64,000 bases of DNA from Sphingobium sp. (lineage in GTDB: Bacteria > Pseudomonadota > Alphaproteobacteria > Sphingomonadales > Sphingomonadaceae), in the NCBI RefSeq assembly GCF_003248505.1, contig NZ_QFOA01000012.1, positions 1 through 64,000 of the forward strand, in the 5' to 3' direction. The position numbers were made by a program, and so were the translations under genes. The first letter of the stretch is position 1, and each line of letters opens with the position of its first letter. Under the pieces are notes generated by a model. It saw only the letters and a program-made list of their open reading frames with translations. It ran no database searches and had not been told where the DNA came from. Below, one piece after another: positions 53,271 to 63,299 of this stretch.

Positions 53271-53394
53271 TCCACCCCCGTAAGAAATTTCAGCGCCCAA
53301 ATCCATGGGGACACGGTCCTGTTCCATCCCCCCTGTCATTTTGTCCGCGTCGCCGCTAGACAAGCCGCCTCTTCGTCCTGGAGCATAGACCAAC

Positions 53395-54207
53395 GTGGCG
53401 CGCGAAATTACCGGCTTTTCCAACCCGCTGGTCAAGCGCGTACGATCCTTGCGCGAAAAGAAATATCGCAAAGCCGAAGGGCTGTTCCTGGCCGAAGGGC
53501 TGCGCATCCTGACCGAAGCGCGCGAAGAAGGCGTGCTGCCCGAAATGCTGTTCCACGCAGGCTCCACCCATCCGCTCGCCATCGACCTCATCGCCGCGAT
53601 GGAGGCGGCTGGGGGCGAGCAGGCGGGCTATGACATTATCGAAACCACCCCCGACATCCTGTCCAAGATCAGCGGGAAGGACAATCCGCAGGCGGTGGTC
53701 GGCGTCTATCGCGACCGGCTGACCCCGCTGGCCGATCTGGACCGGGGGCGGGCCGATATCTGGATCGTCGCCCAGTCGCTGCGCGATCCCGGCAATCTTG
53801 GCACCATCTTGCGGACCGGCGACGCGGTCGGCGCGGGCGGCCTCATCCTGATCGACGATTGCGTCGATCCCTTCTCGGTCGAATCGGTGCGCGCCAGCAT
53901 GGGCGCGCTCTTCACCCAGTCGATCACGCAGGCGCGCTGGGACGAGTTCCTGCCCTGGCTGCGCGGCGGCCCGGGCCAGTTGATCGGCACCAGCCTCAAG
54001 GCCACGCACGATTATCAGGAGCCGCGCTACGCCAGCCCCGCCTTCCTCCTCGTCGGGAACGAGGCGCAGGGACTGCCGCCCGAATATGAGGCGCAATGCG
54101 ACCTGCTGGTCAAGATGCCGATGCGGGGCAAGGCCGACAGCCTGAACGCCGCGGTCGCGACGGCGGTCATGGCCTATGAACTGCTGAACCAGAAAAGAAG
54201 GACGTGA
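53395..54207 (+). CDS. TrmH/SpoU-family RNA methyltransferase
   Basis: A 270-residue 2'-O-ribose methyltransferase: an N-terminal substrate-binding domain (SNPLVKRVRSLREKKYRKAE) and a SPOUT domain with the knot motifs SLRDPGNLGTILRTGDAVG, LLVGNEAQGLP and PMRGKADSLNAAVATAV. It modifies rRNA or tRNA; the exact site cannot be told. It starts at GTG 53395 and ends 2 bp before the MFS gene. Confidence 0.93.
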   Translation: MAREITGFSNPLVKRVRSLREKKYRKAEGLFLAEGLRILTEAREEGVLPEMLFHAGSTHPLAIDLIAAMEAAGGEQAGYDIIETTPDILSKISGKDNPQAVVGVYRDRLTPLADLDRGRADIWIVAQSLRDPGNLGTILRTGDAVGAGGLILIDDCVDPFSVESVRASMGALFTQSITQARWDEFLPWLRGGPGQLIGTSLKATHDYQEPRYASPAFLLVGNEAQGLPPEYEAQCDLLVKMPMRGKADSLNAAVATAVMAYELLNQKRRT

Positions 54208-54209
54208 CG

Positions 54210-55490
54210 ATGGCCGGGAGGCGGACAAGCGGCATGGGCGAAATGTGGCGGCACAGGCGCGTGCTGGCGGCCAGCCTCATCGGTACGGCGGTCGAATTCT
54301 ACGATTTCTATATCTACGCCACCGCCGCCAGCCTCATCTTTCCGGCACTGTTTTTCCCCGCCTCCTCCCCGACGGCGCAGCTGATGGCATCCTATGGCAG
54401 TCTGGCGCTCGCATTCTTCGCGCGGCCGCTGGGTGCGGCCATATTCGGCCATTATGGCGACCGGGTGGGACGCAAGGCGACGCTCGTCACTTCGCTGATG
54501 CTGATGGGCGGCTGCACGCTGCTGATCGGGTTCCTGCCGACGCACGTACAGATCGGCTGGTGGGCGCCGCTGATCCTGTGCCTGTTGCGCTTTGGGCAGG
54601 GGCTGGGGCTTGGCGGCGAATGGGGCGGCGCGGCGCTGCTCGCGGTGGAGAACGCCCCGCCCGGCTGGCGCGCGCGTTTCGGGATGTTCCCGCAGCTGGG
54701 CGCGCCTGTGGGCTTCATCGCGGCGAACGGCCTTTTCCTGATCCTGGGCACGATGCTGTCGGACGCAGAATTCTACGCCTGGGGCTGGCGCTTGCCGTTC
54801 CTGGGCAGCGCGGTGCTGGTGTTCCTTGGCCTGTGGGTGCGGTTGAAACTGACCGAAACGCCGGAGTTCGCCGCCGCAAAGGCGCATGCGCCGCCGCCCG
54901 CCGTGCCGCTCGCAACGCTGCTGTCCTCGCATCTGGGCGCAGCGATCGCAGGCACATTCGCCTGCGCCGCCTGCTTTGCCGTCTATTATATCGCGACTGC
55001 CTTCGCGCTCGGCTATGGCACGACGACGCTGAAGATCGACCGCAGCATTTTCCTGTCGCTCCAACTGGGTGCAATCCTGTTCATGGCAGGGAGCATCGTC
55101 GTCGCGGGCTGGTGGGCCGACCGGTCCAGCCCCACCCGCGTGCTGGCTTGGGGATGCGCAGGCACCATCGCCATGGGGATCGCCTTCGGCCCCATGATCG
55201 GCACCGGCGCGCTTCTGCCGATCTTCCTGATCCTCAGCCTCGCGTTGTTCCTTATGGGATTCGTCTACGGCCCTCTTGGCGCCTATCTGCCTGCGCTGTT
55301 CCCGATCCAGCTACGCTATACCGGCGCGTCCTTCGCCTTCAACCTCGGCGGTATCATCGGCGGCGCGCTTGCGCCCATCGTCGCGACCTGGCTGATCGCC
55401 GCCCAGGGCGTCGCGCTGGTGGGCCTCTACATGTCGGTTGCCGCTGCGATCAGCCTGGGCGGGCTGTGGTGGACCAGCCGGGCCGCGTGA
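54210..55490 (+). CDS. MFS transporter, metabolite:H+ symporter (MHS) type
   Basis: A 426-residue transporter with 12 predicted helices. The MHS hallmarks are AASLIGTAVEFYDFYIYATA, FGHYGDRVGRKATL, FGQGLGLGGEWGGAALLAVE and a distinctive GWRLPFLGSA after helix 6. Relatives import dicarboxylates, shikimate, proline betaine or similar. The start ATG 54210 has AAGGA 7 bases upstream; it directly follows the methyltransferase stop. It converges on the second TonB-dependent receptor. Confidence 0.93.
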   Translation: MAGRRTSGMGEMWRHRRVLAASLIGTAVEFYDFYIYATAASLIFPALFFPASSPTAQLMASYGSLALAFFARPLGAAIFGHYGDRVGRKATLVTSLMLMGGCTLLIGFLPTHVQIGWWAPLILCLLRFGQGLGLGGEWGGAALLAVENAPPGWRARFGMFPQLGAPVGFIAANGLFLILGTMLSDAEFYAWGWRLPFLGSAVLVFLGLWVRLKLTETPEFAAAKAHAPPPAVPLATLLSSHLGAAIAGTFACAACFAVYYIATAFALGYGTTTLKIDRSIFLSLQLGAILFMAGSIVVAGWWADRSSPTRVLAWGCAGTIAMGIAFGPMIGTGALLPIFLILSLALFLMGFVYGPLGAYLPALFPIQLRYTGASFAFNLGGIIGGALAPIVATWLIAAQGVALVGLYMSVAAAISLGGLWWTSRAA

Positions 55491-55497
55491 CGCCGAA

Positions 55498-55522
55498 CGG
55501 GCGGCGAAACGCTCGCCGCCCG
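55498..55522. terminator. Bidirectional hairpin, MFS and receptor genes
   Basis: CGGGCGGCG (55498-55506) pairs with CGCCGCCCG (55514-55522) around a 7-base loop, between converging genes. No strong T-run. Confidence 0.65.
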
Positions 55523-55545
55523 CCCCCTCTCATCGCGTGCCGAAG

Positions 55546-58176
55546 TCAGAAGGTCACGTTGATCCGCGCATAATAATAGCCGCCGTTGATGCCGAAGGGC
55601 GAAAAGAGCGGATATTTGCTGGTCGAATAGCCCCGTTCGTTGTTCGCCAGTTCCGCGTCGCGGATCAGCGCCTTCGACCGCTGCGTCGGATATTTGTTGA
55701 ACAGGTTGTTCGCCCCGATGGTGAGCTTGAGCGGGGTCGCCACCTGATAGCTCAGCTCAAGGTCGGTGAGAAAAGCGGACTTGACCGGCACCTTGATAAG
55801 GTTGCCCGCATCCGGTCCCAGCCGCGCCGTTTCGAACGCATAGACCTCGGAATAATAGCTCTCTCGCAGGTTGGCCGAGAATTTGCCCAGCGACCAGAAA
55901 GCGTTGAGCGTGCCCCGGAAGCGTGGCGTGCTATGCTCCAGCTCGACCACGCTGCCCGTGTCGATGAGGGCGGTGAGATCGGGATTGACGCTGCTGGAAT
56001 AGAGCGCCGACGGCAGCGCGTTGATGCTCAGGACCTTGTTCTGGTTGTAGTTCGCCGTGTAGGTGAGGTCGAGCTTGCCCATGTCGCCGAGGTTTGCGGT
56101 GTAATTGGCGACAAGGTCGATGCCGCGCGTGCGCATCTTCACGCCGTTGACGAAGCTCTGCACCGAAATGCCGCCATCGGTGTTCCGGTCGACGCCATTG
56201 TCGGCGTAGATCACATAGCCCGGAATGGCGTTCGCCTGCGCCAGCGACGTGATGGCCGAACTGCCGCCCAGCGCCGCGTTGACCGCCGCCAGCACGGGCA
56301 ATTGATTGTAGATGGAATAGAGGTCGGCATTGTAGGGCAGACACGCGCTCGCGTTCGACCCGGCATAACCCTGCGGGCAACGATTGCCGGTAAAGCCCGA
56401 AAAGCTGGAGGAGGTCATGATCCGGTTGCGGATCGTGATCTGGTAGGCGTCGACCGTCAGCGTGAAATTGGGGGCGGGGTTGAACACCGCGCCCAGCGAA
56501 TAGTTGGTCGATTTTTCCGGGCCGAGCCCCCCGAAACCCAGCGCCTGCGCCGCGGAAGAGGCCGGCGGCAGCACGCCGCCGATGAAGCCCGGCCCCACAT
56601 TCAGGCCCGAATAGCCTCCTTCCGCCAGCGTCGGCGCGCGGAAGCCGGTGCTGACCGTACCGCGCAGCGCGAATTCGGGCGAGAAATCGTAGCGGCTGGT
56701 CAGCTTGAACACGGTCGTGTCGCCAAAGTCGCTGTAATGTTCGTGCCGCACCGCGCCGTCGACCAGCCAGGCTTCGACCGGCTTGAAGCTGACATCGAGA
56801 TATTGCGAGAAATTCCGGCGCTTGTAGGTGCCCGCGTCATTGGGCGAATAGCCGAAGAAGGACTGCGCCCCGCCGCCATAATAGGATGCCGGGTCGCCCG
56901 CGCGGATGCCGTAGCTTTCGCGGCGATATTCAAGCCCCGCCGCAAGGTTGAGCGGTTCGGCGAAGCCCACGTCGAACTGGTGCGTCAGGTCGAGCGTGTT
57001 GGTCCATTGCGTGTTGAAAAAGTCGCCGTTGTGAAAGGTCGTGGGCGTAAAGCCCGTGTCGCGATAAAGCTGTGCGTTGGCCGAATGGTAGACATAGACC
57101 TCGACCAGATCCTTGCCGTAGGTCGATGCAAGGTCGAAGGTCGTTTCGCCCACCGTCCCCTTGAACCCGCCGGTGAAGCTGTAATCGGTTTCGTCGATCC
57201 GCTCCTGCGGCTGGAAACCGCCAGAATAGAAGGGAACGCCCGCCTTGCTCACCACCACCAGCGGCGAGCGGGTATTTTCGTACGCCGCCGCCTTTTTGTG
57301 GCCATAGCTGCCGAAGCTGTAGAGCTCATATTCGCCGAACTCGTATCCGGCGTTGTAGCTGACCACCGTCTGGTCGATCTGCGGATCGCCGACGATGCGG
57401 TTGGTGTAAGGATAGCCGGGCAGCTTGGTGATGTCGGGGAAGCGCGTTGCGAGCGTCAACGATTGCGGGTTCACGTCGCCCCGGAAACTGAAGCCCTTGT
57501 GCTTCTTTTGCGCCGCGATGTTGAGATAGGCGCCCTCGAAGGGGGCAAGGCCGATATTGCCGCCGATGGCGTAGGTCTTGCCGCCCTGGTCGTAATAGCG
57601 CCCGCCCGTCGCGTTGATCGTCCCGCCGTGGTCGGCGCGCTTCTGGATGAAGTTGATGACGCCCGCGATCGCATCGGTGCCATATTGCGCCGCCGCGCCG
57701 TCCTGGAGCACTTCGACACGCTCGACCGATTCGGGCAGGATGAAGCTGATGTCGGGGGCCGCGCTGCCGCCATATGGGCCGCCTGCGACCGACACGTTGG
57801 CGGTGCCGTGACGGCGCTTGCCGTTGACGAGGATCAGCGTGTGGTTGGGCGACAGCCCGCGCAGCTTCATCTGGAGCGTGTGTGCCTGAAGATCCGAACC
57901 GAAGGACTGCGCCTGGATCGAGGGGAGTTGCTGCGCCAGGCTTTGCAGCAGGTCGGGCGATCCGGTACGCTGGATCGCGTCGGCGCCCAGCAACTGGATC
58001 GGTGCCGGGCTGTCCGCCGCCTTCATGCCGGTCAGGCGCGTGCCGGTGATGATGATCGCGGCCCCGCCTTCGTCCGCCGCTGCGCCCTGCGGCGCGCCAT
58101 CCTGAGCATATGCCGTGGTGCAAGCCGCGATCGCCACACTGAGCGCCGCTGTGGAAACCATAGTCCTGACGTTCAT
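55546..58176 (-). CDS. TonB-dependent outer-membrane receptor
   Basis: An 876-residue receptor, same subfamily as the one at 1921-4569: signal peptide to about residue 24 (AYAQ), the plug with KLRGLSPNHTLILVNGKRRH and VEVLQDGAAAQYGTDAIAGV, and a beta-barrel ending GINGGYYYARINVTF. The barrel contains a CPQ..ASACLP pair of cysteines (about residues 598-612) in an extracellular loop. Ligand unknown. No enzyme genes accompany it; its neighbour on the other strand is an MHS transporter, which might move the same compound through the inner membrane, but the genes are convergent so this is weak evidence. Confidence 0.95.
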   Translation of the reverse strand: MNVRTMVSTAALSVAIAACTTAYAQDGAPQGAAADEGGAAIIITGTRLTGMKAADSPAPIQLLGADAIQRTGSPDLLQSLAQQLPSIQAQSFGSDLQAHTLQMKLRGLSPNHTLILVNGKRRHGTANVSVAGGPYGGSAAPDISFILPESVERVEVLQDGAAAQYGTDAIAGVINFIQKRADHGGTINATGGRYYDQGGKTYAIGGNIGLAPFEGAYLNIAAQKKHKGFSFRGDVNPQSLTLATRFPDITKLPGYPYTNRIVGDPQIDQTVVSYNAGYEFGEYELYSFGSYGHKKAAAYENTRSPLVVVSKAGVPFYSGGFQPQERIDETDYSFTGGFKGTVGETTFDLASTYGKDLVEVYVYHSANAQLYRDTGFTPTTFHNGDFFNTQWTNTLDLTHQFDVGFAEPLNLAAGLEYRRESYGIRAGDPASYYGGGAQSFFGYSPNDAGTYKRRNFSQYLDVSFKPVEAWLVDGAVRHEHYSDFGDTTVFKLTSRYDFSPEFALRGTVSTGFRAPTLAEGGYSGLNVGPGFIGGVLPPASSAAQALGFGGLGPEKSTNYSLGAVFNPAPNFTLTVDAYQITIRNRIMTSSSFSGFTGNRCPQGYAGSNASACLPYNADLYSIYNQLPVLAAVNAALGGSSAITSLAQANAIPGYVIYADNGVDRNTDGGISVQSFVNGVKMRTRGIDLVANYTANLGDMGKLDLTYTANYNQNKVLSINALPSALYSSSVNPDLTALIDTGSVVELEHSTPRFRGTLNAFWSLGKFSANLRESYYSEVYAFETARLGPDAGNLIKVPVKSAFLTDLELSYQVATPLKLTIGANNLFNKYPTQRSKALIRDAELANNERGYSTSKYPLFSPFGINGGYYYARINVTF

Positions 58177-58480
58177 GAACAGCCCCCTATTCGTGTCGGA
58201 AGGGCCTCTCCTCCATGCTATCGCTGGCTCAATGGCTCCGGATGCTCTTTCAACCCATCGGCATTTTTGGAAACATTCAGCAACAATGGGAAACGGAGCG
58301 TGCCGGTAAATCCACCATGCGGCGAATGGCCCTTTGTTTCATTTTCGAGACGCTGACGCAGGACAATGGCCGATTCGCTCTCAAACATCTGAAATGCATA
58401 GAAAAAGGCGGCACCCAAGGGGCACCGCCTGTTTCCATTTTGCAACTGTCAAGCGATAGAGGAAGCGATCCTCCCCGCGA
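58177..58480. other. Intergenic region upstream of the second receptor gene
   Basis: 304 bp. The right end holds the rplS terminator (58402-58430). The rest should contain the receptor promoter on the minus strand, including a GGGG-rich ribosome site near 58180. It is noticeably less GC-rich than the genes. I see no small ORF or RNA gene here that I could support. Confidence 0.5.
58402..58430 (-). terminator. Rho-independent terminator after rplS
   Basis: On the minus strand an 11-bp stem with two G-T pairs (AGGCGGTGCCC with GGGTGCCGCCT) is followed by TTTTT. It ends the ribosomal operon. Confidence 0.88.
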
Positions 58481-58846
<366 letters not shown>

Positions 58847-58852
58847 GTAACG

Positions 58853-59590
58853 TCAGTCCTCAACTTTTCGCTGCGCACCAGAGGGCGGCTGGTCCCGAAC
58901 GCCGATGTGACGTTCCCAAAGGTCCGGCCGCCTTAGCCGTGTATCGTCCTCCGCCCTTTGCTTCCGCCAGGCGGCGATCTTCGCATGATCCCCCGATCGC
59001 AACACTTCAGGGATCGTGCGCCCCTCCCATTCCACCGGGCGGGTATAGTGCGGATATTCGAGCAACCCCGTTTCGAAGGATTCCTCGACTCCGCTGGAAG
59101 CCGCGCCCATTACACCGGGAAGCAGCCGCACGCAAGCATCGAGCAGCAGCAGCGCCGCCATCTCTCCGCCCGACAGGACGATGTCGCCCATGCTGACCTG
59201 CTCGATCGGGCGGCCTTCGAAAATTCGCTCGTCGAACCCTTCGAACCGGCCGCACAGGATCGTCGCCCCCGGCCCCGCCGCAAGAGCGCGCACGCGGCTC
59301 TGCGTGATCGGGCGACCGCGCGGCGTCATCGCCAGCACGGGAAGGTCGGGGCGCTGCTCCAGCGCATGATCGACCGCCCTCGCCAGCACGTCGGCGCGCA
59401 GCACCATGCCCGCACCCCCGCCCGCGGGCGTGTCGTCCACGGTGCGGTGCCGGTCGGCCGCGAAATCGCGAATCTGGATGGGATCGCACGCCCATTTCCC
59501 CTCGCCGAGCGCCCGCCCCGCCAGCGACACGCCAAGGGGGCCGGGAAACATCTCAGGGTAGAGGGTCAGGATCTGCGCGGTAAAGTTCAT
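58853..59590 (-). CDS. trmD: tRNA (guanine-37-N1)-methyltransferase
   Basis: A 245-residue TrmD, which makes m1G37 in tRNAs to prevent frameshifting. Motifs: [44 protein letters not shown] and the knot [16 protein letters not shown], then [14 protein letters not shown]. The start ATG 59588-59590 overlaps the stop of the small membrane-protein gene (ATGA). Confidence 0.97.
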   Translation of the reverse strand: MNFTAQILTLYPEMFPGPLGVSLAGRALGEGKWACDPIQIRDFAADRHRTVDDTPAGGGAGMVLRADVLARAVDHALEQRPDLPVLAMTPRGRPITQSRVRALAAGPGATILCGRFEGFDERIFEGRPIEQVSMGDIVLSGGEMAALLLLDACVRLLPGVMGAASSGVEESFETGLLEYPHYTRPVEWEGRTIPEVLRSGDHAKIAAWRKQRAEDDTRLRRPDLWERHIGVRDQPPSGAQRKVED

Positions 59591-59859
59591 CCGCGCCGCG
59601 CCCGCAGCCGCGCCGCCGACCAGCCGCCGCCCATGCACAACAGTCCGCAGACCAGCAGCGACAGACCGATCATGCGCAGCATGTCGGAAAGGGGCCGCTC
59701 GGGGTGCATGAGGGCCGGGACCAGCACCAGCAGAGGAATGGGCAGCAGCAATGCCAGAGCCGCCGTCAGCTTGCCCGCTACCGGCCAGCGCACGGCATGA
59801 AGCCGCCAGCCCACCACCAGCATGAAGATGAGATAGACGATCGTGACGATGCGCGCCAT
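59587..59859 (-). CDS. Small membrane protein between rimM and trmD
   Basis: A 90-residue protein with two to three hydrophobic segments (about 4-18, 29-50, 60-80) and a basic C-terminus ([10 protein letters not shown]). No family is recognised. It lies 11 bp after rimM and overlaps the trmD start by ATGA, so it is part of the ribosomal operon and is translated in step with trmD. Sequence composition is like that of the neighbours. Confidence 0.72.
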   Translation of the reverse strand: MARIVTIVYLIFMLVVGWRLHAVRWPVAGKLTAALALLLPIPLLVLVPALMHPERPLSDMLRMIGLSLLVCGLLCMGGGWSAARLRARRG

Positions 59860-59870
59860 CGCCCGGCCGA

Positions 59871-60365
59871 TCAGACCGCGAAGGCGGCGTCGATGGTCGC
59901 CCCGCCCTCGCCCAGCGTCACGACATGCATGGGCGCCATGAAGCGCTTGCCCGGCTTGCCGTCGGCATCGGGCCGTTGCACCTCGACGATGTCGCCCGCG
60001 CCGAAATTCTCGACCGCGACGATCTCCCCCAGCGCCTCGCCTTCGCTCGACGTGCAGGGCAGGCCGATGAGGTCGGCATGATAATATTCGCCCTCGCCCA
60101 GCGGCGGAAGCGCGGATCGGGGCACGGTGAGTTCCGTGCCGCGCAGGGCTTCGGCGGCATTGCGATCGCCGATCCCGGCGAAGCGCGCCACCGCGCCCTG
60201 GGATCCGGGCCGCACCGACTTCAACGCCAGCGCGCGCCCGCCCGCGTCGAAGCTGTCATAGGTCTTGAGGCTTTCAACCCCATCGCCGAACAGCTTCAGA
60301 CGGACTTCGCCCGTCACTCCATGCGCACCGATGATGACGGCCAAAGTGACGGGCTTGTCGTTCAA
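59871..60365 (-). CDS. rimM: Ribosome maturation factor RimM
   Basis: A 164-residue RimM, needed for maturation of the 30S head around S19. It has the RimM N domain ([29 protein letters not shown], and [17 protein letters not shown]) and the PRC-barrel with [13 protein letters not shown] and the conserved FMAPMHVV. The start is TTG (60363-60365), 5 bp after the rpsP stop; no ATG or GTG precedes the first conserved strand. Confidence 0.94.
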   Translation of the reverse strand: MNDKPVTLAVIIGAHGVTGEVRLKLFGDGVESLKTYDSFDAGGRALALKSVRPGSQGAVARFAGIGDRNAAEALRGTELTVPRSALPPLGEGEYYHADLIGLPCTSSEGEALGEIVAVENFGAGDIVEVQRPDADGKPGKRFMAPMHVVTLGEGGATIDAAFAV

Positions 60366-60370
60366 GGGGT

Positions 60371-60820
60371 TCAGCCCTCGGCCTGCTCGGCGGTTGCTTC
60401 CTCGGCGGGAGCAGCTTCCTCGGCAGGCGCTTCAGCCGGAGCGTTCGCGGCTTCCTCGGCAGCCTTGCGGGCTTCCTCGGCCTCGGCCAGCTTGGTGGCG
60501 CGGTCTTCGGCGCGATCCTTGGCCTTCTGGCCCGGTTCGGCCTTCTTGGGGTTGTTGCGCGCCTTGCGCTCCTTCACGCCGGCAGCGTCGAGGAAACGGG
60601 CGACGCGGTCGGTCGGCTGCGCGCCGGCTTCGACCCAGTGCTTCGCGCGCTCGGTGTCGAGCACCACGCGCTTCTCGTCGCCCTTGGGCAGCTGCGGGTT
60701 GTAGCTGCCGATGCGCTCGATGAACTTGCCGTCACGCGGCGCGCGGCTGTCGGCCACGACGATGCGGTAATAGGGGCGCTTCTTGGAGCCGCCGCGCGAC
60801 AGACGGATGGAGGTTGCCAT
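60371..60820 (-). CDS. rpsP: 30S ribosomal protein S16 with acidic tail
   Basis: A 149-residue S16. The core (1-80) is standard: [20 protein letters not shown] and [17 protein letters not shown] tail of about 65 residues rich in A, E and K follows ([18 protein letters not shown]), far longer than E. coli S16 (82 residues); such tails occur in sphingomonads and relatives. First ribosomal gene after ffh, 50 bp downstream of it. Confidence 0.97.
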   Translation of the reverse strand: MATSIRLSRGGSKKRPYYRIVVADSRAPRDGKFIERIGSYNPQLPKGDEKRVVLDTERAKHWVEAGAQPTDRVARFLDAAGVKERKARNNPKKAEPGQKAKDRAEDRATKLAEAEEARKAAEEAANAPAEAPAEEAAPAEEATAEQAEG

Positions 60821-60870
60821 GGAGTTTCTTGCCTTTCTTCTGACTGGTTCGATGTGTTCGAAAACTGGAA

Positions 60871-62337
60871 TTATTTCTTCATGAAATTCTGAAAGCCCGG
60901 CGGCAGCTTGGGCATGGCGCCGCCCAGCCCGCCGAGGCCGGAAAGATCGGGCGGGGTGCCGCCTTCGGGACCGCCGAGCCCACCGAGGCCGCCCATGCCC
61001 CCGCCGCCGAACATCTTGGCAAGGCCCTTCAATCCGCCCATCTTGCGGATCTTCTTCATCGCCGTTTCCATTTCCTGATGCATTTTCAGGAGCTTGTTCA
61101 CGTCCTGCACGGTGCGGCCCGCGCCCTTGGCGATGCGGATCTTGCGCTTGGCATTGATAAGAGCGGGCTTTTCCCGCTCCTTGGGCGTCATCGATCCGAT
61201 CATTGCGTCGAGGTGGATCAACGTCTTGTCGTTCGCGCCGCTCGCAGCCATCGCCGCCTGCGCCTTCTTGAGGCCGGGCAGCATTCCCGCAAGCGCGCCG
61301 AGGCCGCCCATGCGACGCATCTGGTTGAGCTGCATGCGCAGGTCGTTCATGTCGAACTGACCCTTCGCCATTTTCTTGGCGAGCTTGTCGGCTTCCTCGG
61401 CGTCGATCGTCTCGGCGGCGCGCTCGACCAGGCTGACGACATCGCCCATGCCAAGAATGCGCTGCGCCACGCGCGCGGGGTGGAAGGGTTCGAGCGCATC
61501 GAGCTTTTCGCCCGTGCCCGCGAACTTGATCGGGCGTCCCGTCACCGCGCGCATCGAAAGCGCCGCACCGCCGCGCGCGTCGCCGTCCATGCGGGTCAGC
61601 ACCACGCCGGTCAGCGGCACCTGGCTTGTGAAGCTGGTCGCGACATTGACCGCGTCCTGCCCGGTCAGCGAGTCGACGACGAGCAGGATTTCGGCAGGAT
61701 CGGTCACATCGGCCACCGCCTTCATCTCGTCCATCAGCGCCTGGTCGACGTGCAGGCGACCCGCGGTGTCCAGCATCACCACGTCGAAGCCCTGGAGCTT
61801 CGCCGCCTGCAACGCGCGCTTTGCGATATCGACCGGCTGCTGGCCCGGAACGATCGGCAGCGTCGCCACGTCGGTCTGCGTGCCGAGAACCGCAAGCTGC
61901 TCCTGCGCGGCGGGGCGCTGCACGTCGAGCGACGCCATCAGCACCTTCTTGCGCTCTTTTTCCTTCAGGCGCTTGGCGATCTTGGCGGTGGAGGTCGTCT
62001 TGCCCGACCCCTGCAGGCCCACCATCATGATGACGGCGGGCGGCGTCACGTCGATCAGCAGGTCGCTGCTTTCCGACCCCAGCGTTTCGGTGAGCGTGTC
62101 GGACACGATCTTGACGACCATCTGCCCGGGCGTGACGGAGCGCAGGACGTCGCTGCCCACCGCGCGTTCGGTCGCCTGATCGACGAACTGGCGCACCACC
62201 GGCAGCGCCACGTCCGCTTCGAGCAGCGCGATCCGCACTTCGCGCATCGCGGCGCGGACATCGTCCTCCGTGAGCGCACCGCGCCCCCGCAGCTTGTCGA
62301 AGACCCCGCCTAGGCGATCGCTGAGCGAATCGAACAT
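60871..62337 (-). CDS. ffh: Signal recognition particle protein Ffh
   Basis: A 488-residue SRP GTPase: N domain ([20 protein letters not shown]), G domain with [33 protein letters not shown] and [13 protein letters not shown], and a methionine-rich M domain (about 300-435) that binds the SRP RNA and signal sequences. A glycine-rich C-terminal tail ([17 protein letters not shown]) is present. The start ATG 62335-62337 was chosen at the N domain; the longer frame is not conserved. It heads the ffh-rpsP-rimM-trmD-rplS run. Confidence 0.97.
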   Translation of the reverse strand: MFDSLSDRLGGVFDKLRGRGALTEDDVRAAMREVRIALLEADVALPVVRQFVDQATERAVGSDVLRSVTPGQMVVKIVSDTLTETLGSESSDLLIDVTPPAVIMMVGLQGSGKTTSTAKIAKRLKEKERKKVLMASLDVQRPAAQEQLAVLGTQTDVATLPIVPGQQPVDIAKRALQAAKLQGFDVVMLDTAGRLHVDQALMDEMKAVADVTDPAEILLVVDSLTGQDAVNVATSFTSQVPLTGVVLTRMDGDARGGAALSMRAVTGRPIKFAGTGEKLDALEPFHPARVAQRILGMGDVVSLVERAAETIDAEEADKLAKKMAKGQFDMNDLRMQLNQMRRMGGLGALAGMLPGLKKAQAAMAASGANDKTLIHLDAMIGSMTPKEREKPALINAKRKIRIAKGAGRTVQDVNKLLKMHQEMETAMKKIRKMGGLKGLAKMFGGGGMGGLGGLGGPEGGTPPDLSGLGGLGGAMPKLPPGFQNFMKK

Positions 62338-62550
62338 CACCACCTCAAAATCCGGGGTCTTGCGACCCCATCGAAACCGTCGCATCCCCAAACGACAAAA
62401 TCGCCGGCGGGCGAAACCTCGCCGGCCAGCGTCCATCCGATGCCCCACCTGGGCGTCCTGGAGTCGTCAGGATCAGGCGGCGAACCGCCCGATGCAGGAA
62501 GCGCCCTTAGGATAAAGCGCGCGAAAGCGCAAGGGACGACTGCCGCGCGG

Positions 62551-63003
62551 TCACTGCACGTCGATGTCTATGACGATGCGGCGCACTCGCCCTTCCGACG
62601 TGGCGTTGAACAGCGTGACTTTGTCATGGCCGTGAAATCCCGCATCGGCCGTGTAAAAGGCCTGCTTGCCCGGCACTCTCCTGCTGTTGCACACCGTACG
62701 GGGATTGGGCGGCAGGAAGTTGGGAAAGACCGGATCGTCCGACAGCGTGACCTTGCCGTGGCGGGGCTCATCCGCGATGCGCGTATCCATGGTGCCCGCG
62801 ACCGTGCAGTCGGGATTGACCAGCGTCCCGGCCCACAGCCTTATCCGTTCCCTCGCCATCGCCGCCTTGGAAATGTGAACCGTGCCATAGCCCTTGGTGC
62901 TGTCGGCCGGGACCTTGCGCACCATATAGGTTTGGGCCGAAGCCGCGCCGGGGAGCATCATGACAGAGGCGGCAAGCAACAAGGCACGATGGGGGATTGG
63001 CAT
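62551..63003 (-). CDS. Exported protein of unknown function
   Basis: A 150-residue secreted protein with signal peptide to about residue 23 (MMLPGAASAQ) and a predicted beta-sandwich. Recognisable features are HGKVTLSDDP, RTVCNSRRVPGKQAFYTADA and FHGHDKVTLF; the second half resembles small Ig-like domains with an HGxV...GFxGxDxxx pattern seen in bacterial cell-surface repeats. Two cysteines may form a disulfide. I cannot name a family. It stands alone upstream of ffh in the same direction, 213 bp away. Confidence 0.75.
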   Translation of the reverse strand: MPIPHRALLLAASVMMLPGAASAQTYMVRKVPADSTKGYGTVHISKAAMARERIRLWAGTLVNPDCTVAGTMDTRIADEPRHGKVTLSDDPVFPNFLPPNPRTVCNSRRVPGKQAFYTADAGFHGHDKVTLFNATSEGRVRRIVIDIDVQ

Positions 63004-63299
63004 CGCTCGAATCCTTTTGGAATGGAAGGCCCCTGTGCGGTCAGGGTGCCATTCCCACCGGGCTATGCAAGGCGGGAATGGGAAGGTTGCCGATTTGTAA
63101 TCCGCCGCCGCGATTCGAAAGTCGCGAACGCGCCGTTGGGGGCGCCGCGTTGCGCGTCGCGGGGGCGCTGCGGCAACAAAACGGTCATCGCCCTGCCCGC
63201 CCCGGCAACAAGCGGCCTGCCCCGCCCCCGACGCTTGCGCCCCTGCGCCATTTGCGTCAGCACGGCATGGAAAAGCAACAGAGGGGAGCCTTCACGATC
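63004..63299. other. Intergenic region before the APC permease
   Basis: 296 bp between two diverging genes. It holds the promoter and leader of each. The permease leader contains AGGGGAG at 63282-63288, its likely ribosome site. The stretch at about 63100-63200 is very GC-rich with short inverted repeats. No gene or RNA is supported. Confidence 0.5.

Noticed and set aside
55438..58356. Open frame of 972 codons on the plus strand, opposite the second TonB receptor
   Set aside because: It mirrors the receptor gene, is rich in R, A, V and D as expected from the antisense of GC-rich coding DNA, and has no recognisable domain.
60371..60820. Acidic tail of S16 as a frameshift artefact
   Set aside because: The tail is in frame and of the Ala/Glu/Lys type commonly seen on S16 in related bacteria, and rimM starts directly after it.
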